From Phyto melanocephala (Eukaryota > Arthropoda > Insecta > Diptera > Rhinophoridae), in contig OW799237.1 of the NCBI GenBank assembly GCA_941918925.1, forward strand, positions 15,915,201 through 15,979,200: 64,000 nt of DNA, given 5' to 3'. Positions within the stretch are counted from its first letter, which is position 1, and the number at the start of each line of letters is the position of its first letter. Below are positions 1 through 11,427 of this stretch, in pieces. The translations under genes were made by a program, and so were the position numbers. A model generated the notes under the pieces. That model was not told the DNA's origin and ran no database searches. It saw nothing but the letters and a program-made list of their open reading frames with translations.

Positions 1-330
1 CACACCAACGGTAATCGCCTTACTTAACAACGGATGTACCGATTTCGCTAATTTTTGTAACAGACATAAAATTTTAGGTACTTGGTCTAACATAGGAACA
101 AATTGCGGGAGGGAAAACAATAGTACCAGGCGTGACGATCCACCTGGTTATGCCAACGTTTGTATAACGTCAGCGATGTGTTTAGTAGCTTTGTTCAGAA
201 ATTTTCCGTACTCTAAAGGTGTGTAGGGTACGGTCATATGTTCACGTGCCAAAAACCCTGGGTTGAGAATCACTGACCTTTTTGCTCGAGCTAGCCGGCA
301 ACCGCCTTTCACGCCCTTAACCCAATATTT
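1..330 (-). pseudogene. Unrecognised coding remnant at left edge
   Basis: Read on the minus strand from about 330 to the window edge, one frame stays open apart from a single TAA at 148-150. The segment before the stop contains the stretches GGCRLARAKRSVILNPG and REHMTVPYTPLEYGKFLNK. The 49 codons after it continue in the same frame without a stop and include LPQFVPMLDQVPKILCLL. The composition is balanced and unlike the AT-rich flanks, which suggests real coding ancestry. The upstream part of the open frame (about 330-423) is A-rich and is probably not coding. I do not recognise the family. It may be a transposon protein or a processed fragment, and it continues outside the window. Confidence 0.4.
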
Positions 331-556
331 GGTGTGGGTATGTTTCGTTTTTTTATTTTTGTATTTGGTAGTCGAAAAATACCGGCACGTAACATAGATG
401 TTTTTTTTACAAAAAAAAAACAAAAACAGTTAAAAATTTCTTATTTTAAAAATTTCCCTAAGTTTATCTTAAAAATATTTCACGATTTAAATAAGATATG
501 CAGAGATTGGTTAAGAATTTTTCAGAATTTTATTCATTTAAATTTTTAAACATTTC
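331..556. other. AT-rich spacer
   Basis: T-rich and A-rich sequence between the left-edge coding remnant and the first Helentron-type element. I see no coding pattern or repeat boundary in it. Confidence 0.5.
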
Positions 557-1404
557 TATACCAGCCACCAAAAAATGGTGGGGGTATATTCATATTGTCA
601 TTCCGTTTGTAACACATCGAAATATCCATTTTAGACCCCATAAAGTATATATATTCTGAATCAGGGCTTGATTTGATAACGATCTATTTATCATTTCTCA
701 TTTCTTTCTATAATAATAATATTTGTATGGTTCAATTATGTATTTTACAAAATATCGGCCAAATTCCACCCCCCCCCCCCCCCATCCTTGGCACCACTCC
801 TCTATCTGATGGTCCACATTTTCAATGACAACGTTGATGCTCAATTGTTGGGCATGATGATGAGTCGAGGTTGACTGCTCTTTTGCCACACTATCGCAAA
901 AAACAGCAATTGTTCCCATTCAACGAACTAAGAAGGCATTTACAGATTTTCTAACATTTTATACAGACCTCTTTTGCAGAAATTTAAATATTTTTTACAA
1001 TTCTCCCGATTGTGGACGAATTTGAACGATTATGTTGATCAAAAGAATTACGAAGTGCACAAAATGCATTTTGATTTGAACGCCCATTGTTATAAAAAAA
1101 AAACCGGAATAACTTTAAAGCGTTGCTCATTTGCGTATCTTTCCACGGATCAAATTGAGTAAGTTTGAGATTGAGAAATGTCAAATGAAATACAAGAAAA
1201 AAGTTGAAGTTTAGATGTGGTTGACCTTAAACATGGGCCCTTAAAATTTAACCACCCTCTACAAAGAAAGTGATACATATTTTATTATAAAGAGATTATT
1301 CTATAGCGATTAACAAAATAATAAATATTGTGCTTTAAATGTACACAAAATTGGTGGTGGCTATAAAAGATTCGGCACAGCCGAATATAGTGCTCTTACT
1401 TGTT
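557..1404 (+). mobile_element. DINE-1-like Helentron-type element, short copy
   Basis: A non-autonomous rolling-circle element of the DINE-1/HINE type in plus orientation. The 5' end is an imperfect hairpin (ATACC...CCACC / GGTGG...GGTAT), followed by the conserved block containing TTGTAACACATCGAAATAT. The 3' end has GATTCGGCACAGCCGAAT, which can fold into a 7-bp stem, then TAGTGCTCTTACTTGTT. It matches the reverse complement of the element at 1979-4727 at both ends. It lacks about 1.9 kb of the middle, including the GTCY microsatellite and the tandem array; the junction lies near 692-698. A poly-C run at about 769-783 is at the same place as a poly-G run in the longer copy. It encodes no protein. 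Open frames inside it are incidental. Confidence 0.85.
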
Positions 1405-1412
1405 CACTATAT

Positions 1413-1978
1413 ATTTTTATACCCTTCACAGTGAGTGTATATATTTTTATACCCTTCACAGTGTATGTAGGGGTATATAAAGTTTGTCATTCAATGTGAA
1501 ATTTCTAAAATATTCCTTTCCGACCCATTAAAGTAAATATTTTCTGAAAGATTATGAATAGGGGAGGCTATTAAGCATTATTCATCTGTTTGTGTGCACT
1601 TTTTGAAGCTCCCCGACATTGCCAGGACTCGTGTAAGGTATAGAAATATCAAGAGTAGATCGGTATTGAAAATCAGCATAATCGCCTCACAACATTTTGA
1701 GACACATGCAAATAAACACGACTACCTTTGTTTTTTTGCTTATTTTTACCACAAAATTTTTCAGTTCTAAAATAATTTATAGATACGCTTGTTACTATTC
1801 TTCGACTAAGTATGACTATGGAGATATTCATAAAAAACTTTGGACATATTGGTCACCAGTCAGCAAAGCTATAGGCAAAAATTTTTTTAAGAAATATATA
1901 CTCCTAAGTAAATATTGAACAGGCTTAAGATTAAAATTATCAGCCGTTATCTCTGAAATTATTTCCAAAAAAAAAAAA
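1413..1978 (+). mobile_element. Older Helentron-type element, 5' part (split)
   Basis: This is the 5' portion of a second, more diverged family. It begins with TATACCCTTCACAGTG, whose first 25 bp or so are duplicated about 30 bp upstream. It then follows the intact minus-strand copy at 54421-55193 block by block: GTTTGTCATTC, TTTCCGACCC, AAGTAAATATTTTCTGAAAG, then ATTGAAAATCAGCATAATCG. It stops where the longer element (1979-4727) begins and resumes at 4728. The two parts sum to roughly 770-790 bp, close to the 773 bp of the copy at 54.4 kb, so the split is best explained by insertion. Confidence 0.8.
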
Positions 1979-2799
1979 AACAAGTAAGAGCACTATATTC
2001 GGCTGTGCCGAATCTTTTATACCCACCACCAATTTTGTGTACATTTAAAGCACAATATTTATTATTTTGTTAATCGCTATTGAATAATATCTTTATAATA
2101 AAATATGTATCACTTTCTTTGTAGAGGGTGGTTAAATTTTTTAGGGCCCATGTTGAAGGTGAACTACACCTAGTCTTTAAATTTGTTTTCTGCATTTCAC
2201 TTGACATTTCTCAATCTCAAACTTACTCAATTTGATCTGTAGAAAGATACGCAAATGAGCAACTCTTTAAAGTTATTCAGGTTTTTTTTATGAAAATGGG
2301 TGTTTAAATCAAAATGCATTTTGTGCACTTCGTAATTCTTTTGATCAACATAATCATTCAAATTCATCCACAATCAGGAAAATTGTAAAAAATATTTAAA
2401 TTTCTGCAAAACAGGTCTGTATAAAATGTTAGAAAATCTGTGAATGCCTTCTTATTTCGTTGAATGGGAAGCATGGTTGTTTTTTTCGATAGTGTGGCAA
2501 AAGAGCAGTCAACCTCGACTCATCATCGTGCCCAACAATTGAGCATCAACATTGTCATTGAAAATTTGGACCATCAGATAGAGGAGTGGCGCCAAGGATG
2601 GGGGGGGGGGGGCATTTGGCCGATATTTTGTTAAATACATAATTGAACCGTACAAATATTATCATTACAAAAAGAAATAATAATAATTTCCTAAATAATT
2701 TGAATAATTCAACATCAGCCCTTAAAATTTAACCACCCTTTATAACTTCGATATGCTACTAAAAGGCTTTTGTAAATGTAGTCTTTTAATGAACGTGGG

Positions 2800-4085
2800 C
2801 GTTAAAGTAGGCGTGTTAGTAAAGTTTCTGCTAAAAAATACAACTTAGATATTTCAATATAGTTCTTTATTTTCCCAAATTTTTCTCAATAGAGAAATTA
2901 CATGAAGTTAAGAAAACCCGTTATATGGGAGGTAGGCGTTATAGTAGGCGTGTCACCTAAACTTTTTGGCACAACAACTACATTGATTAGAAGGATATAT
3001 GTAGCAAATTTCCTCATCATACCTCTAATTTTGTCTGTTTTAGTGGGCGTTATAGTAGGCGTGTTAAAGTTATTTTTACGAATGAGTACATTTTAGATGT
3101 TTCACTATAGCCCTTTATAATTCCAAAATCTTTATTAATAGAGAAATTATATGAATTTTAGGTAAAACGTTATATGGGAGGTGGGCGTAAAAGTTGGCGT
3201 GTCACCTTAATTTTTTTGTACAATAATGACACTGCCTAGGGGGATATACGTAGCAAATTTGATCATCATACATCAAATTTTGGCGGTTTTATGAGCTTTG
3301 AAATTTCATTTAAGGTAGATAACGTGAAAAGTGGGCGTTATAGTAGGCGTGTCAAAGTTATTTTTGCGAATGAGTACATTTAAAATGTTTCAATATAGCC
3401 TTTTATTATTCCAAAATCTTTTTTAATAGAGAAATTATATGAATTTTAGGTAAAACGTTATATGGGAGGTGGGCGTAAAAGTGGGCGTAAAAGTGGGCGT
3501 GGCACCTTAATTTTTTTGTACAATAATGACACTGCCTAGGGGGATATACGTAGCAAATTTGATCATCATACCTCTAATTTTGTCGGTTTTATGAGCTTTT
3601 AAATTTCATTAACGGTAGATAACGTGAAAAGTGGGCGTTATAGTAGGCGTGTCAAAGTTATTTTTGCGAATGAGTACATTTTAGATGTTTCAATATAGCC
3701 CTTTATAATTCCAAAATCTTTATTAATAGAGAAATTATATCAATTTTAGGTAAAACGTTATATGGGAGGTGGGCGTAAAAGTGGGCGTGGCACCTTAATT
3801 TTTTTGTACAATAATGACACTGCCTAGGGGGATATACGTAGCGAATTTGATCATCATACCTCTAATTTTGGCGGTTTTATGAGCTTTTAAATTTCATTAA
3901 CGGTAGATAACGTGAAAAGTGGGCGTTATAGTAGGCGTGTCAAAGTTATTTTTGCGAATGAGTACATTTTAGATGTTTCACTATAGCCCTTTATAATTCC
4001 AAAATCTTTATTAATAGAGAAATTATATCAATTTTAGGTAAAACGTTATATGGGAGGTGGGCGTAAAAGTGGGCGTGGCACATTG
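2800..4085 (-). repeat. 288-300-bp tandem array inside the long element
   Basis: About four units. The anchor GTGGGCGTTATAGTAGGCG recurs at 3043, 3331, 3631 and about 3919, giving periods of 288, 300 and 288 bp. The longer period comes from one extra GTGGGCGTAAAA 12-mer near 3477-3500. Each unit has two GGGCGTG clusters about 130 bp apart, one followed by TCAAAGTTATTTTTGCGAAT and the other by GGCACCTTAATTTTTTTG. The outer units are more diverged than the inner ones. The element at 22871-24905 carries two to three diverged units. Confidence 0.9.
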
Positions 4086-4538
4086 ATTTTCCGTTAAAAA
4101 AAAGCCTTTCACCAAAAAGCAAAGTGTGCAAAATTTCAGAGTCGTACATCCAATTTTGTTGGTTTTATGACGTTTTTGTTTTTAAATATACCGAAAAATA
4201 CACTGTGCGGTATAAATTTTCGTACATTTTGATCGATAACTCCTTTCCTAATGATTAGATTTAGGTAATTTTTGGTGAGAGATATTGATTTGACTCGAGA
4301 AATATATATTCGAAGTTTCATGACTGTACGTTAAGCCATTTGGACACAATACCATTTTATTCGATGTTCGTAGGACACGGTTTTTTCGACCTACTCTTGC
4401 ATTCCGAGCTATAACTCACTTCCTAATATTCCGATATAGCCCATTTTCAATACCAAACAAACCTTGTCTATAAGAAAGATTCTGGCAAAATTTGAGCCTC
4501 CTAGCTTTTTCGGTGCGACCTCTATCGTGCTTTCAACA

Positions 4539-4591
4539 GACGGACAGACGGACAGACGGACAGACGGACAGACGGACAGACGGACGGACAT
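4539..4591. repeat. GTCY microsatellite (CAGACGGA)n
   Basis: Six to seven repeats of CAGACGGA within the long Helentron-type copy. Read on the element's own strand this is the (GTCY)n tract typical of DINE-1-like elements, just downstream of the conserved 5' block. Confidence 0.9.
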
Positions 4592-4727
4592 AGCTAGATC
4601 GTCATCAAATCAAACCCTGATTCAGAATATATATACTTTATGGGGTCTAAAATGGATATTTCGATGTGTTACAAACGGAATGACAAAATGAATATACCCC
4701 CACCATTTTTTTGGTGGCGGGTATAAA

Positions 4728-4954
4728 AAAACTAACAAATCGGTTTGAAACCAACAAGTACAACTGGTTCGATGTTCTTCCTATGACTTACAAAAGGAAA
4801 TCGATATTTTTCAGTTTCTTTACCACCGAGCAGACAATATGGTGATCAAGTAAAAGGCTCGAGTTTTAATATATAATTAGCTATGAAAAGAAAAAATTTA
4901 AGGATGGTTATTATCAGATTCGACACGACCAAATGTAGCACTCTTAGTTGTTCT
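4728..4954 (+). mobile_element. Older Helentron-type element, 3' part (split)
   Basis: This continues the element broken at 1978. It contains AACTAACAAATCGGTTTGAA, a block also seen in the related copies near 14230 and 31200 on the minus strand. It ends with a decayed 3' hairpin (GATTCGACACGACCAAAT) and TAGCACTCTTAGTTGTT at about 4938-4954. The 3' end shares its order with the other members but has several substitutions, in line with an older insertion. Confidence 0.75.
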
Positions 4955-7900
4955 ATTTATTTCTTTTTTAAGATTCAGTCTAATAATTATTGACACATAT
5001 ATTAAGTACTAGCGTATTGGTTGCAGTACAATAAAATATTGATTTACAAAGAAATATTTAAAAATTATTTTAAAAATGTTAATACTACTCTATGAATTTA
5101 ATCCAACTTTTACAACAAGTATTTGTATGATTTACATTTTCTACAAACTTAATTTTAATGAATTTATTCCTTTACGCTAACGTTTGACATGAGTTAGTTG
5201 TCGAGGTTTTTGGTAAAATTGACCTGAGGTTAAATTAACCTTAGATTAAATAAAACCACTAAATGTTTAACACCAACGTACATAAAGCAACTTGCATACA
5301 AACATCAATGCAAATAGAGAATAAATATATTAAGGCATGCTTAAAGTACACACCAAATGATCGATTTTTGGTTATGTTCTCAATATACATTTACCTACAC
5401 ACACAACAATACTTAAATGCATTTAAGCATATATGTGCAATTTTGTGTACATATTTACTTCATATGTGTATGAACAAACATTTAAGGTTTCAGCTTTTTA
5501 AACTGGGTCAAACAAAGTGAATAAGCCTTCAAATTATTCCCATACAAATTATGACATTATAAACATGTTAGAAATAAACGTTTTAAAGCCATTATCAAAA
5601 ACCACACTATTACTATGTTACACACACATTTATTACTACACATAATCAGACGACTTTATTAACAAATTTAAAAACATGTACAAAGTCGTATTGTGTGTTT
5701 TAAAGAAGACATGTTTGGCTGTGTACATTTTAATTTCGCCCCAAGCTTTAATGTCTGATGTCTCTTTATATGCATGGCTACTACCTCAAATGTCCTTTAT
5801 ATGTTAAAATAAAACATTGATTTTGAGTTTAGCTAGAAAGTTTTTTTCCTTAACATTTTTTTTTGTACTGCACGTGGATTTTTCCATTAAACTACTTGGC
5901 TAAGTGCCAAAGTATTTCTTTACATATATGTATATGTTTATATAGAAATGTGAATAATAAGCCATTATAAAAATTGTAAGGGATTCAACTTCTGAGTTTT
6001 GCATGTCAAAAGAGGGCGTTTACCCCAAAAAAAAACTGCCAGCTACTCTGCTTTTACATAGTTAAAGTAAAATTGTAAAGTAATTAGGTTTTTTTGCTTG
6101 CCAACTCTAAAGCGGTGTAAACAAATATTTTCTATGCATTTTTAACTACAATTTGCTTGCCTTAAAAAAAATTGTTACTGTTAAACAAGCTGGCATAAAT
6201 GCCAACAACTTGTTACAACAATTTTATTTGTGGTTTAAAAGAGAAAAATAAAACTTATTATAAAAAACACAACTGTTATTAAATTTGTTTCTTGCATGTG
6301 TGTACATCATATTAATTTTTTTCTTGACCTCTAAAGTAGACTTTAATTATTTTGTTCATTTACTTTTCTCTACTCTTCTGTACTAAAGGTCTAATATTTA
6401 CTCAGTTTAAATTAATAAATAAAAATAATTTAAAGAAAGTTACGTTATTTCTTAACATATTTCTAGGCTCTTGATTAAACAAAAAATTTCACATTTCTTT
6501 TATTTTTACTTACTTTCTGTTGTTTTACACCATTGGCTCTATTACACCTCAATACACCGCAATACAACTCACCAGCATTTTAACAACGTGTTTGTATTGC
6601 AGTTGCATTTCACCATTATTTGGAAGAAAAGTGAGAGTGAAAGTCTGTATTGTTGTGTTAGAGAGTTTTATGTTTACATTGTTGTTGATTGCAGTTGTTG
6701 CTTTTTGTAGTGGTGGTGTATTGTGTTGTGTATCGTATTTGTATTTTAATGGTGGAGTAGAGTACATTTATTCAACTGTGTGTGTTCATTGAAAACAAGT
6801 TGTTTAATAAAATTGTTATTCTTGTGGATTGTAAAAGGAAAATTGTATAAAGAAAGCGTTTAGGGAAATTTGAGTATTACTATTATTTACAAAAGATGGC
6901 GCTGCTGAAAACGATCAATTTAATATATGAAAAAAATTTAACAATATCTTTTTTTAAGAAAATTTTGTTAAATTTTTGCAAATTAAAAATTTTTAACACA
7001 TTTTCTCCTTGTAAAATAATATTGAATTTCTTTGTTTTTACAGAGAAATAGATATTTATTTGTGTATGTACCCATATATATTTGTTATTTTAATAAAAAA
7101 ATTATATATAATATTATAATTATATTTAGTAAGGCTTGAGTTCACATTTAATTTTTTTAATTTGGCCATTTACGATTTTAGAAAAAAGACACCAGCCGTA
7201 TGGAATCCGTATTTAAAACCAGCTACAATTTTATCGCCAACACCCTTTTATTTATTTATTTATTGATATTACTATATAGGTACAACAAAATTTAGAGTCT
7301 TATAATTTTAGTACAGGAAAAAAAATTTGTTTCAGTTTTAAATGTGTCATACAATAAGAAATTATCGGTAATTAAAATGAAAGCAACTATACAGTTTTTA
7401 GTGAAGAATTTCGAAGAAAATTAAAAAGCTTTTAATAATGAGTAATGTTTAATAATTTTGTACAATATTCGATTATACTATCGTATTAAACTTAATAAAA
7501 GTAATAATTTTGTATGGCTTACTCTTTATATGTATTTAACCATAAAAAGTTTTCCATTATAGACAATGACCGCTCATGGTCGAAGCTTATGATCAGGACA
7601 GTTTCAAATGAATTAATATATTTATTTAGCGTATATTTATCGATAATATATAAGCGAAAATTCTTGTTTTCCCTGTTTCCAAATTTTTCCATACATTTTT
7701 AATTTAAAAAATTTTTCTAAATATTTTCTTATTCAAAAAATTTGTTTCGTAATAAAAAAAAAAGTTTATCATTTTAATAATATTTATATAATTTTTTTAG
7801 TAATTTTTTTATAAGTACTTTAAGTTAATTTGATTTTTGCAGTAAGTGCTTTAAGTGCGTGTGGCAGTAATAAAAATCTGCTTTCGTCTATCTTTATCCT

Positions 7901-9710
7901 TTTTCAGAAAAGTACTTTTACCATATTGATAAGATGTATATAATTTGATTTCCATTAAAATAAAATTGACTATATGTCATCAGACCTGAATTAATTAAAG
8001 AACTCTTCAGTTTACTTTTATTTAGTTAAATTAAAAAAAAACGTATGTGTTTTTATTCCAAGTCTTTAGGCTAAAACTTCTTGAAAAAAATGTTCAAGGT
8101 AATTGATAATTCTCTTGACAGCAATTTGAGATTGGGAAATTGCAATGGTGTTAATATATGAATTTTAACATATGCATGTCGACTTAAGCAGTTATTCCTT
8201 TTAGCCACAGATTTTAGTACTGAAACAAATATATTAATAAATTCAATTTAATAGACATATAAATATAAATGTACACAAATGTATATGCTTGTATGCAAGT
8301 ATTTTAGATAAATAAAATAAAAACATATTTTAATAATGTCAATAATTTCCGCTCTTGTTATTTTTGGCCTCTGGGTAAAATTATTTAAATTATTCCCGCT
8401 AAGCACACACTATACAATTTTTTTCAATCGCATAAAAAACAAAATTTCACTTTAGAAAATATTTCTTTAATGTTATTCACAATAACAAAACTCCCTGAAC
8501 AATACCTGATGAAATGAAGTGTAAAAAACCTCAAATATTCAACAACAAAATAATAGGTACTTAAATTGAACCAAATATCATACATCATACAATTTCTATT
8601 GGAAACTTTTTTTGTCACTAAACCAAAGTTATAAAAAGTGTTGAAAAATAAACAGTGTAAAAGAAAACAAACGTAGGAAAATTCCAATATAAGAACATTT
8701 TTAAAACAAAAGAAATCTAATTTTAAAGACAAAATAGAAAATTAAATGATTTTCTCCATTTCCTGCTACACTGTTTAAAAATATTTGTACACACACTTAA
8801 AAGTAGCAGAGCAGAAATAACAAAAGGTTAGGAGTCCCTAATTGTAAGATAACATGAATACCTTTACATAACAACACATATGTATACAACATTAAATACA
8901 CACGCATGTTGAAACACAAACCAATATTCTAAACATACATACGATACACATGTATATTTCCAAGGCAAGGCAGTAGTAGCTTAATAAACAACATTAGGCG
9001 ACATCTACCCTGAACGCTCTCTCCTTCCTCCTTACACCCTTATCCAAAGAAGCTGATAACAAACAAAAAAAACTTCATTAAATCATGCATAAATATCAAA
9101 AGGATATAATAAGTAGAACAAAATATCCAAGATGTACAAAATAGTATATAATAGCTAAATCAAATAACGACATAAAGGAATAGGGAAAAATGTCACACGT
9201 TTTGTTTTTGTTTTTCAAAACGACAAAATTCAAAAAAAAAATATATACGAAAACTGTTCTTTCATGTGCGTTGTACTTTTTGCTCTTTATTCATAAAAAG
9301 TTTTATAGAATTCAAATACATTTCTGACATTTTATGCGTTGCTTCATTCAAATGTAGAGGAATGCTTTGAAATGCTAATCTTTATGTTGTATTATTAAAC
9401 CATTAGATGAGGGGTTCGCAAACAATATTTTCTTTTAAAATAAAATTTAAAAAATATATTAAAAAGTTAAAGAAATACTTGTTTTAAACAATGAATTAAT
9501 TGAAAATATTAAAAAATAATTAAATAAAAATTTTTTTTTTAACTTAAAACAAATTTAAAAATTAGATTTTTTAATTAAAATTTTTTTGCAAACCTCCTTT
9601 CAGTCAATATACAACATAGCTGTAAAATAGAAAATGCCGGCAGCTTTATTAAAAGGTGCATCAAAAAATTCTAAATTCTTTTCTAAATCGGGTCTTAATT
9701 CTAACACTTT
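4955..9710. other. Gene-free AT-rich stretch
   Basis: No coding pattern, terminal inverted repeat or RNA gene seen. It contains homopolymer runs, a TG/GT-rich patch around 6580-6780, and a short (TTTA)n at about 7246-7265. Open frames here are short and low in complexity. Confidence 0.5.
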
Positions 9711-10124
9711 TTTTATGTCCTTCACTTGCGGTGCCAAGTGTATACAGATCTTAGTCATTCCATTTTTAATTTCTACAACATTCATTTCTAACCCTATAAA
9801 GGTTACACTTTCTGAAAACTTATGACTTAGGGAGCTGATTGCATCATGTCCGTCTGTCTGTATGTTGGTAGAAATCAACTTTAAAAAGCTTTACATGTTT
9901 CTCAGAAATGTCTCCAGATTAATCTTATACATATAACCGTAAATGAATCGCTATTGAAAACTAGCACGAAAATTTAAATTTTTCAATTCAAGAATAATAC
10001 AGTCCAACACTGAATTTTCTTATTTGAATTTATCAACTGATTCTAGTTAATTTGGGTGCGCTGAATTTAAATCTGTAATCAGTTTGTTTCTATCAGCTCT
10101 AGTTTTCATGATATAGCTTTTTTA
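9711..10124 (+). mobile_element. Older-family Helentron fragment
   Basis: A diverged copy of the family at 54421-55193, in plus orientation. It starts TTTTATGTCCTTCAC with a weak hairpin. It keeps TTAGTCATTCC, TTTCTACAACATTC, ACCCTATAAAG, CTTATGACTTAGG and CATGTCCGTCTGTCTG, then AGAAATCAACTT and CGCTATTGAAAACTAGCACG. A second 5' end (TTTTTATACCCTCCACTATATCAGTTTGTC) begins right after it near 10120 and fades by about 10210, so two family members abut. The 3' hairpin is not recognisable. Confidence 0.65.
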
Positions 10125-10410
10125 TACCCTCCACTATATCAGTTTGTCATTCCGTTTTTTCCGAAAATATTATTCTCGTGTAATTGCTAGCTGATGTCAT
10201 ATATCCAAAGAAGGAAATTTTTTTTTTTAATTTTGTCGGGCTGTGTAATTTATAGACACCCTTTTTACTTTTTTTTGTAGATATAACATGTCTCTAGAGA
10301 TATTGTAGATGAAACATCGATCACTAATCTCAAAAGTTATAAGAAAAATATTTTCGGAAAAATATATATTCCCAAAATTTACAAATCAAAATCGACATTC
10401 TTGAACTACT

Positions 10411-10667
10411 ATATCTGTGGCTTAGAGCTAAAAGGGCCAATGTCAAAATATTTACTTTTAAGAAAATTGGTATTGAACTTTAACTTTTATAGATGCTTTA
10501 GTAGTGACATTGGCCAGCATTTTGATTATAAAGCTGTTCTGGGTTAAGTATGACTTTAGCTGTTTTACCATAATGAAATAGAGCAAGAAAACAAATCTAA
10601 TGCAATGATTAACTCAAAAGAGCAAAAAAGTGACATTGGCCCTTTTAGCTCCAAGACACAGATATAT
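10411..10667. mobile_element. MITE with about 35-bp terminal inverted repeats
   Basis: The left end (10411-10445) reads ATATCTGTGGCTTAGAG followed by CTAAAAGGGCCAATGTCA. The right end (10631-10667) is its inverse, with TGACATTGGCCCTTTTAG then CTCCAAGACACAGATATAT. The arms differ at only a few positions over about 35 bp. The 190-bp interior carries another TGACATTGGCC near 10504. The element is about 255 bp, has no coding capacity and appears to sit at a TA-rich site. The superfamily cannot be told without a full-length partner. Confidence 0.75.
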
Positions 10668-10788
10668 AATAAACTACAGCAAAAATATATAATCCATGAT
10701 GGCCGTCAAAAAACGATAAATTAATATATGGGTTGACTCTGGTATTTCAAAATATGACTCTTTGAACCCTTCTAAATATTGATATGAA

Positions 10789-11427
10789 ATGAAAGAGCGG
10801 ATAGATGTGAACTCCTCTTTGGTGCTTGAGTGTGTTCTAAAGCTCAATAGGTGTGCCTCTACAAATAAGGTAACGATGATGTGAGTTAAGGGACACGTGG
10901 GCATAGCTGGGAATGAGGCTGCTGAAGAACTTGCGAAGAAGGGGTCTGAGGCTGCATTCTGCGGACCGGAACCCAGAACTGCTCTGGGTAATGGGTTAGT
11001 GCGGGCGAGGATCTTTTAATGGGTGAACTATATAAACTTGCGAAGGTGGATGGAGAGAACCACGTATAGGCAGGCCCGTATGGTGCTCAGGGAGCCACTT
11101 GGCAGGGGTGCAGTGAAGATACTCGGTTTTAATCGGAGTATGATGAGCTGGATCACTGTGTTGATTGCAGGACATGGTAACTTTAAATATTATCTGAAGA
11201 GGATGTAGATCGTGGATGATGATATTTGTAGAATGTGCCTGGAGGATGCCGAGACAGCAGCGCGTGTAGTATGCGAGTGTCCGGCTTTGGCGAGCGGAAG
11301 ATTAAGGATCACTGGCAAGCACACTTTAAGTGTGAGTGCAATGGGGGACCTTAGTCTGAGGGAGATGCTGGCGATTACAAAGGACTGTGCGATGAGGATT
11401 GTCGACAATCACCAGTCGGCAGTGTGA
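10789..11427 (+). pseudogene. Non-LTR retrotransposon RNase H and C-terminal tail
   Basis: One frame runs from 10789 to 11427, broken only by TGA (10882), TAA (about 11017) and TAG (about 11206). The first part contains VNSSLVLECVLKLNRCA and, after the TGA, VKGHVGIAGNEAAEELAKKG. This is the RNase H motif usually seen as W-x-x-G-H-x-G-x-x-G-N-E-x-A-D-E-L-A; the TGA replaces the tryptophan. The second part has ICRMCLEDAETAARVVCECP, the cysteine-rich C-terminal finger typical of I, Jockey and R1-like elements. GC content is well above the surroundings. It is a 5'-truncated, dead insertion. Related fragments lie at 36340 and 40670. The exact clade is not certain. Confidence 0.85.

Larger units (their letters stand above)
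1979..4727 (-). mobile_element. DINE-1-like Helentron-type element, long copy
   Basis: A 2.75-kb non-autonomous element in minus orientation. Read on the minus strand, the 5' hairpin is at 4727-4695 (TATACCCGCCACC / GGTGGGGGTATA). Next comes the TTCCGTTTGTAACACATCG block, then a GTCY microsatellite, then about four units of a 288-300-bp tandem array, then a unique segment with a poly-C tract. The 3' hairpin ATTCGGC-ACA-GCCGAAT is followed by CTCTTACTTG at 1981-1990. In DINE-1 the same order is known: 5' subterminal repeat, GTCY repeat, CACGCCC-rich body, 3' stem-loop ending in a CTTGTT-like sequence. No Rep or helicase reading frame is present, so movement would depend on a partner. It lies inside an older relative. 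Confidence 0.88.

Noticed and set aside
3100..4085. CRISPR-like array
   Set aside because: The repeats are 288-300 bp, contiguous and inside a transposon, without short repeat-spacer alternation or nearby cas-like frames.
4409..4691. Frames with repeated SVRLSVCPSVRLSVC / DGQTDRRTDGQTD
   Set aside because: These are translations of the GTCY microsatellite.
8424..8732. 102-codon minus-strand open frame
   Set aside because: Rich in F, Y and L from AT-rich DNA, no domain pattern, and no splice or promoter context.
9600..9878. 92-codon minus-strand open frame (MISTNIQTDGHDAISSL...)
   Set aside because: It is the translation of a Helentron-type fragment. The same peptide-like pattern appears at 54978 and 55581 because the DNA is repeated, not because it encodes protein.
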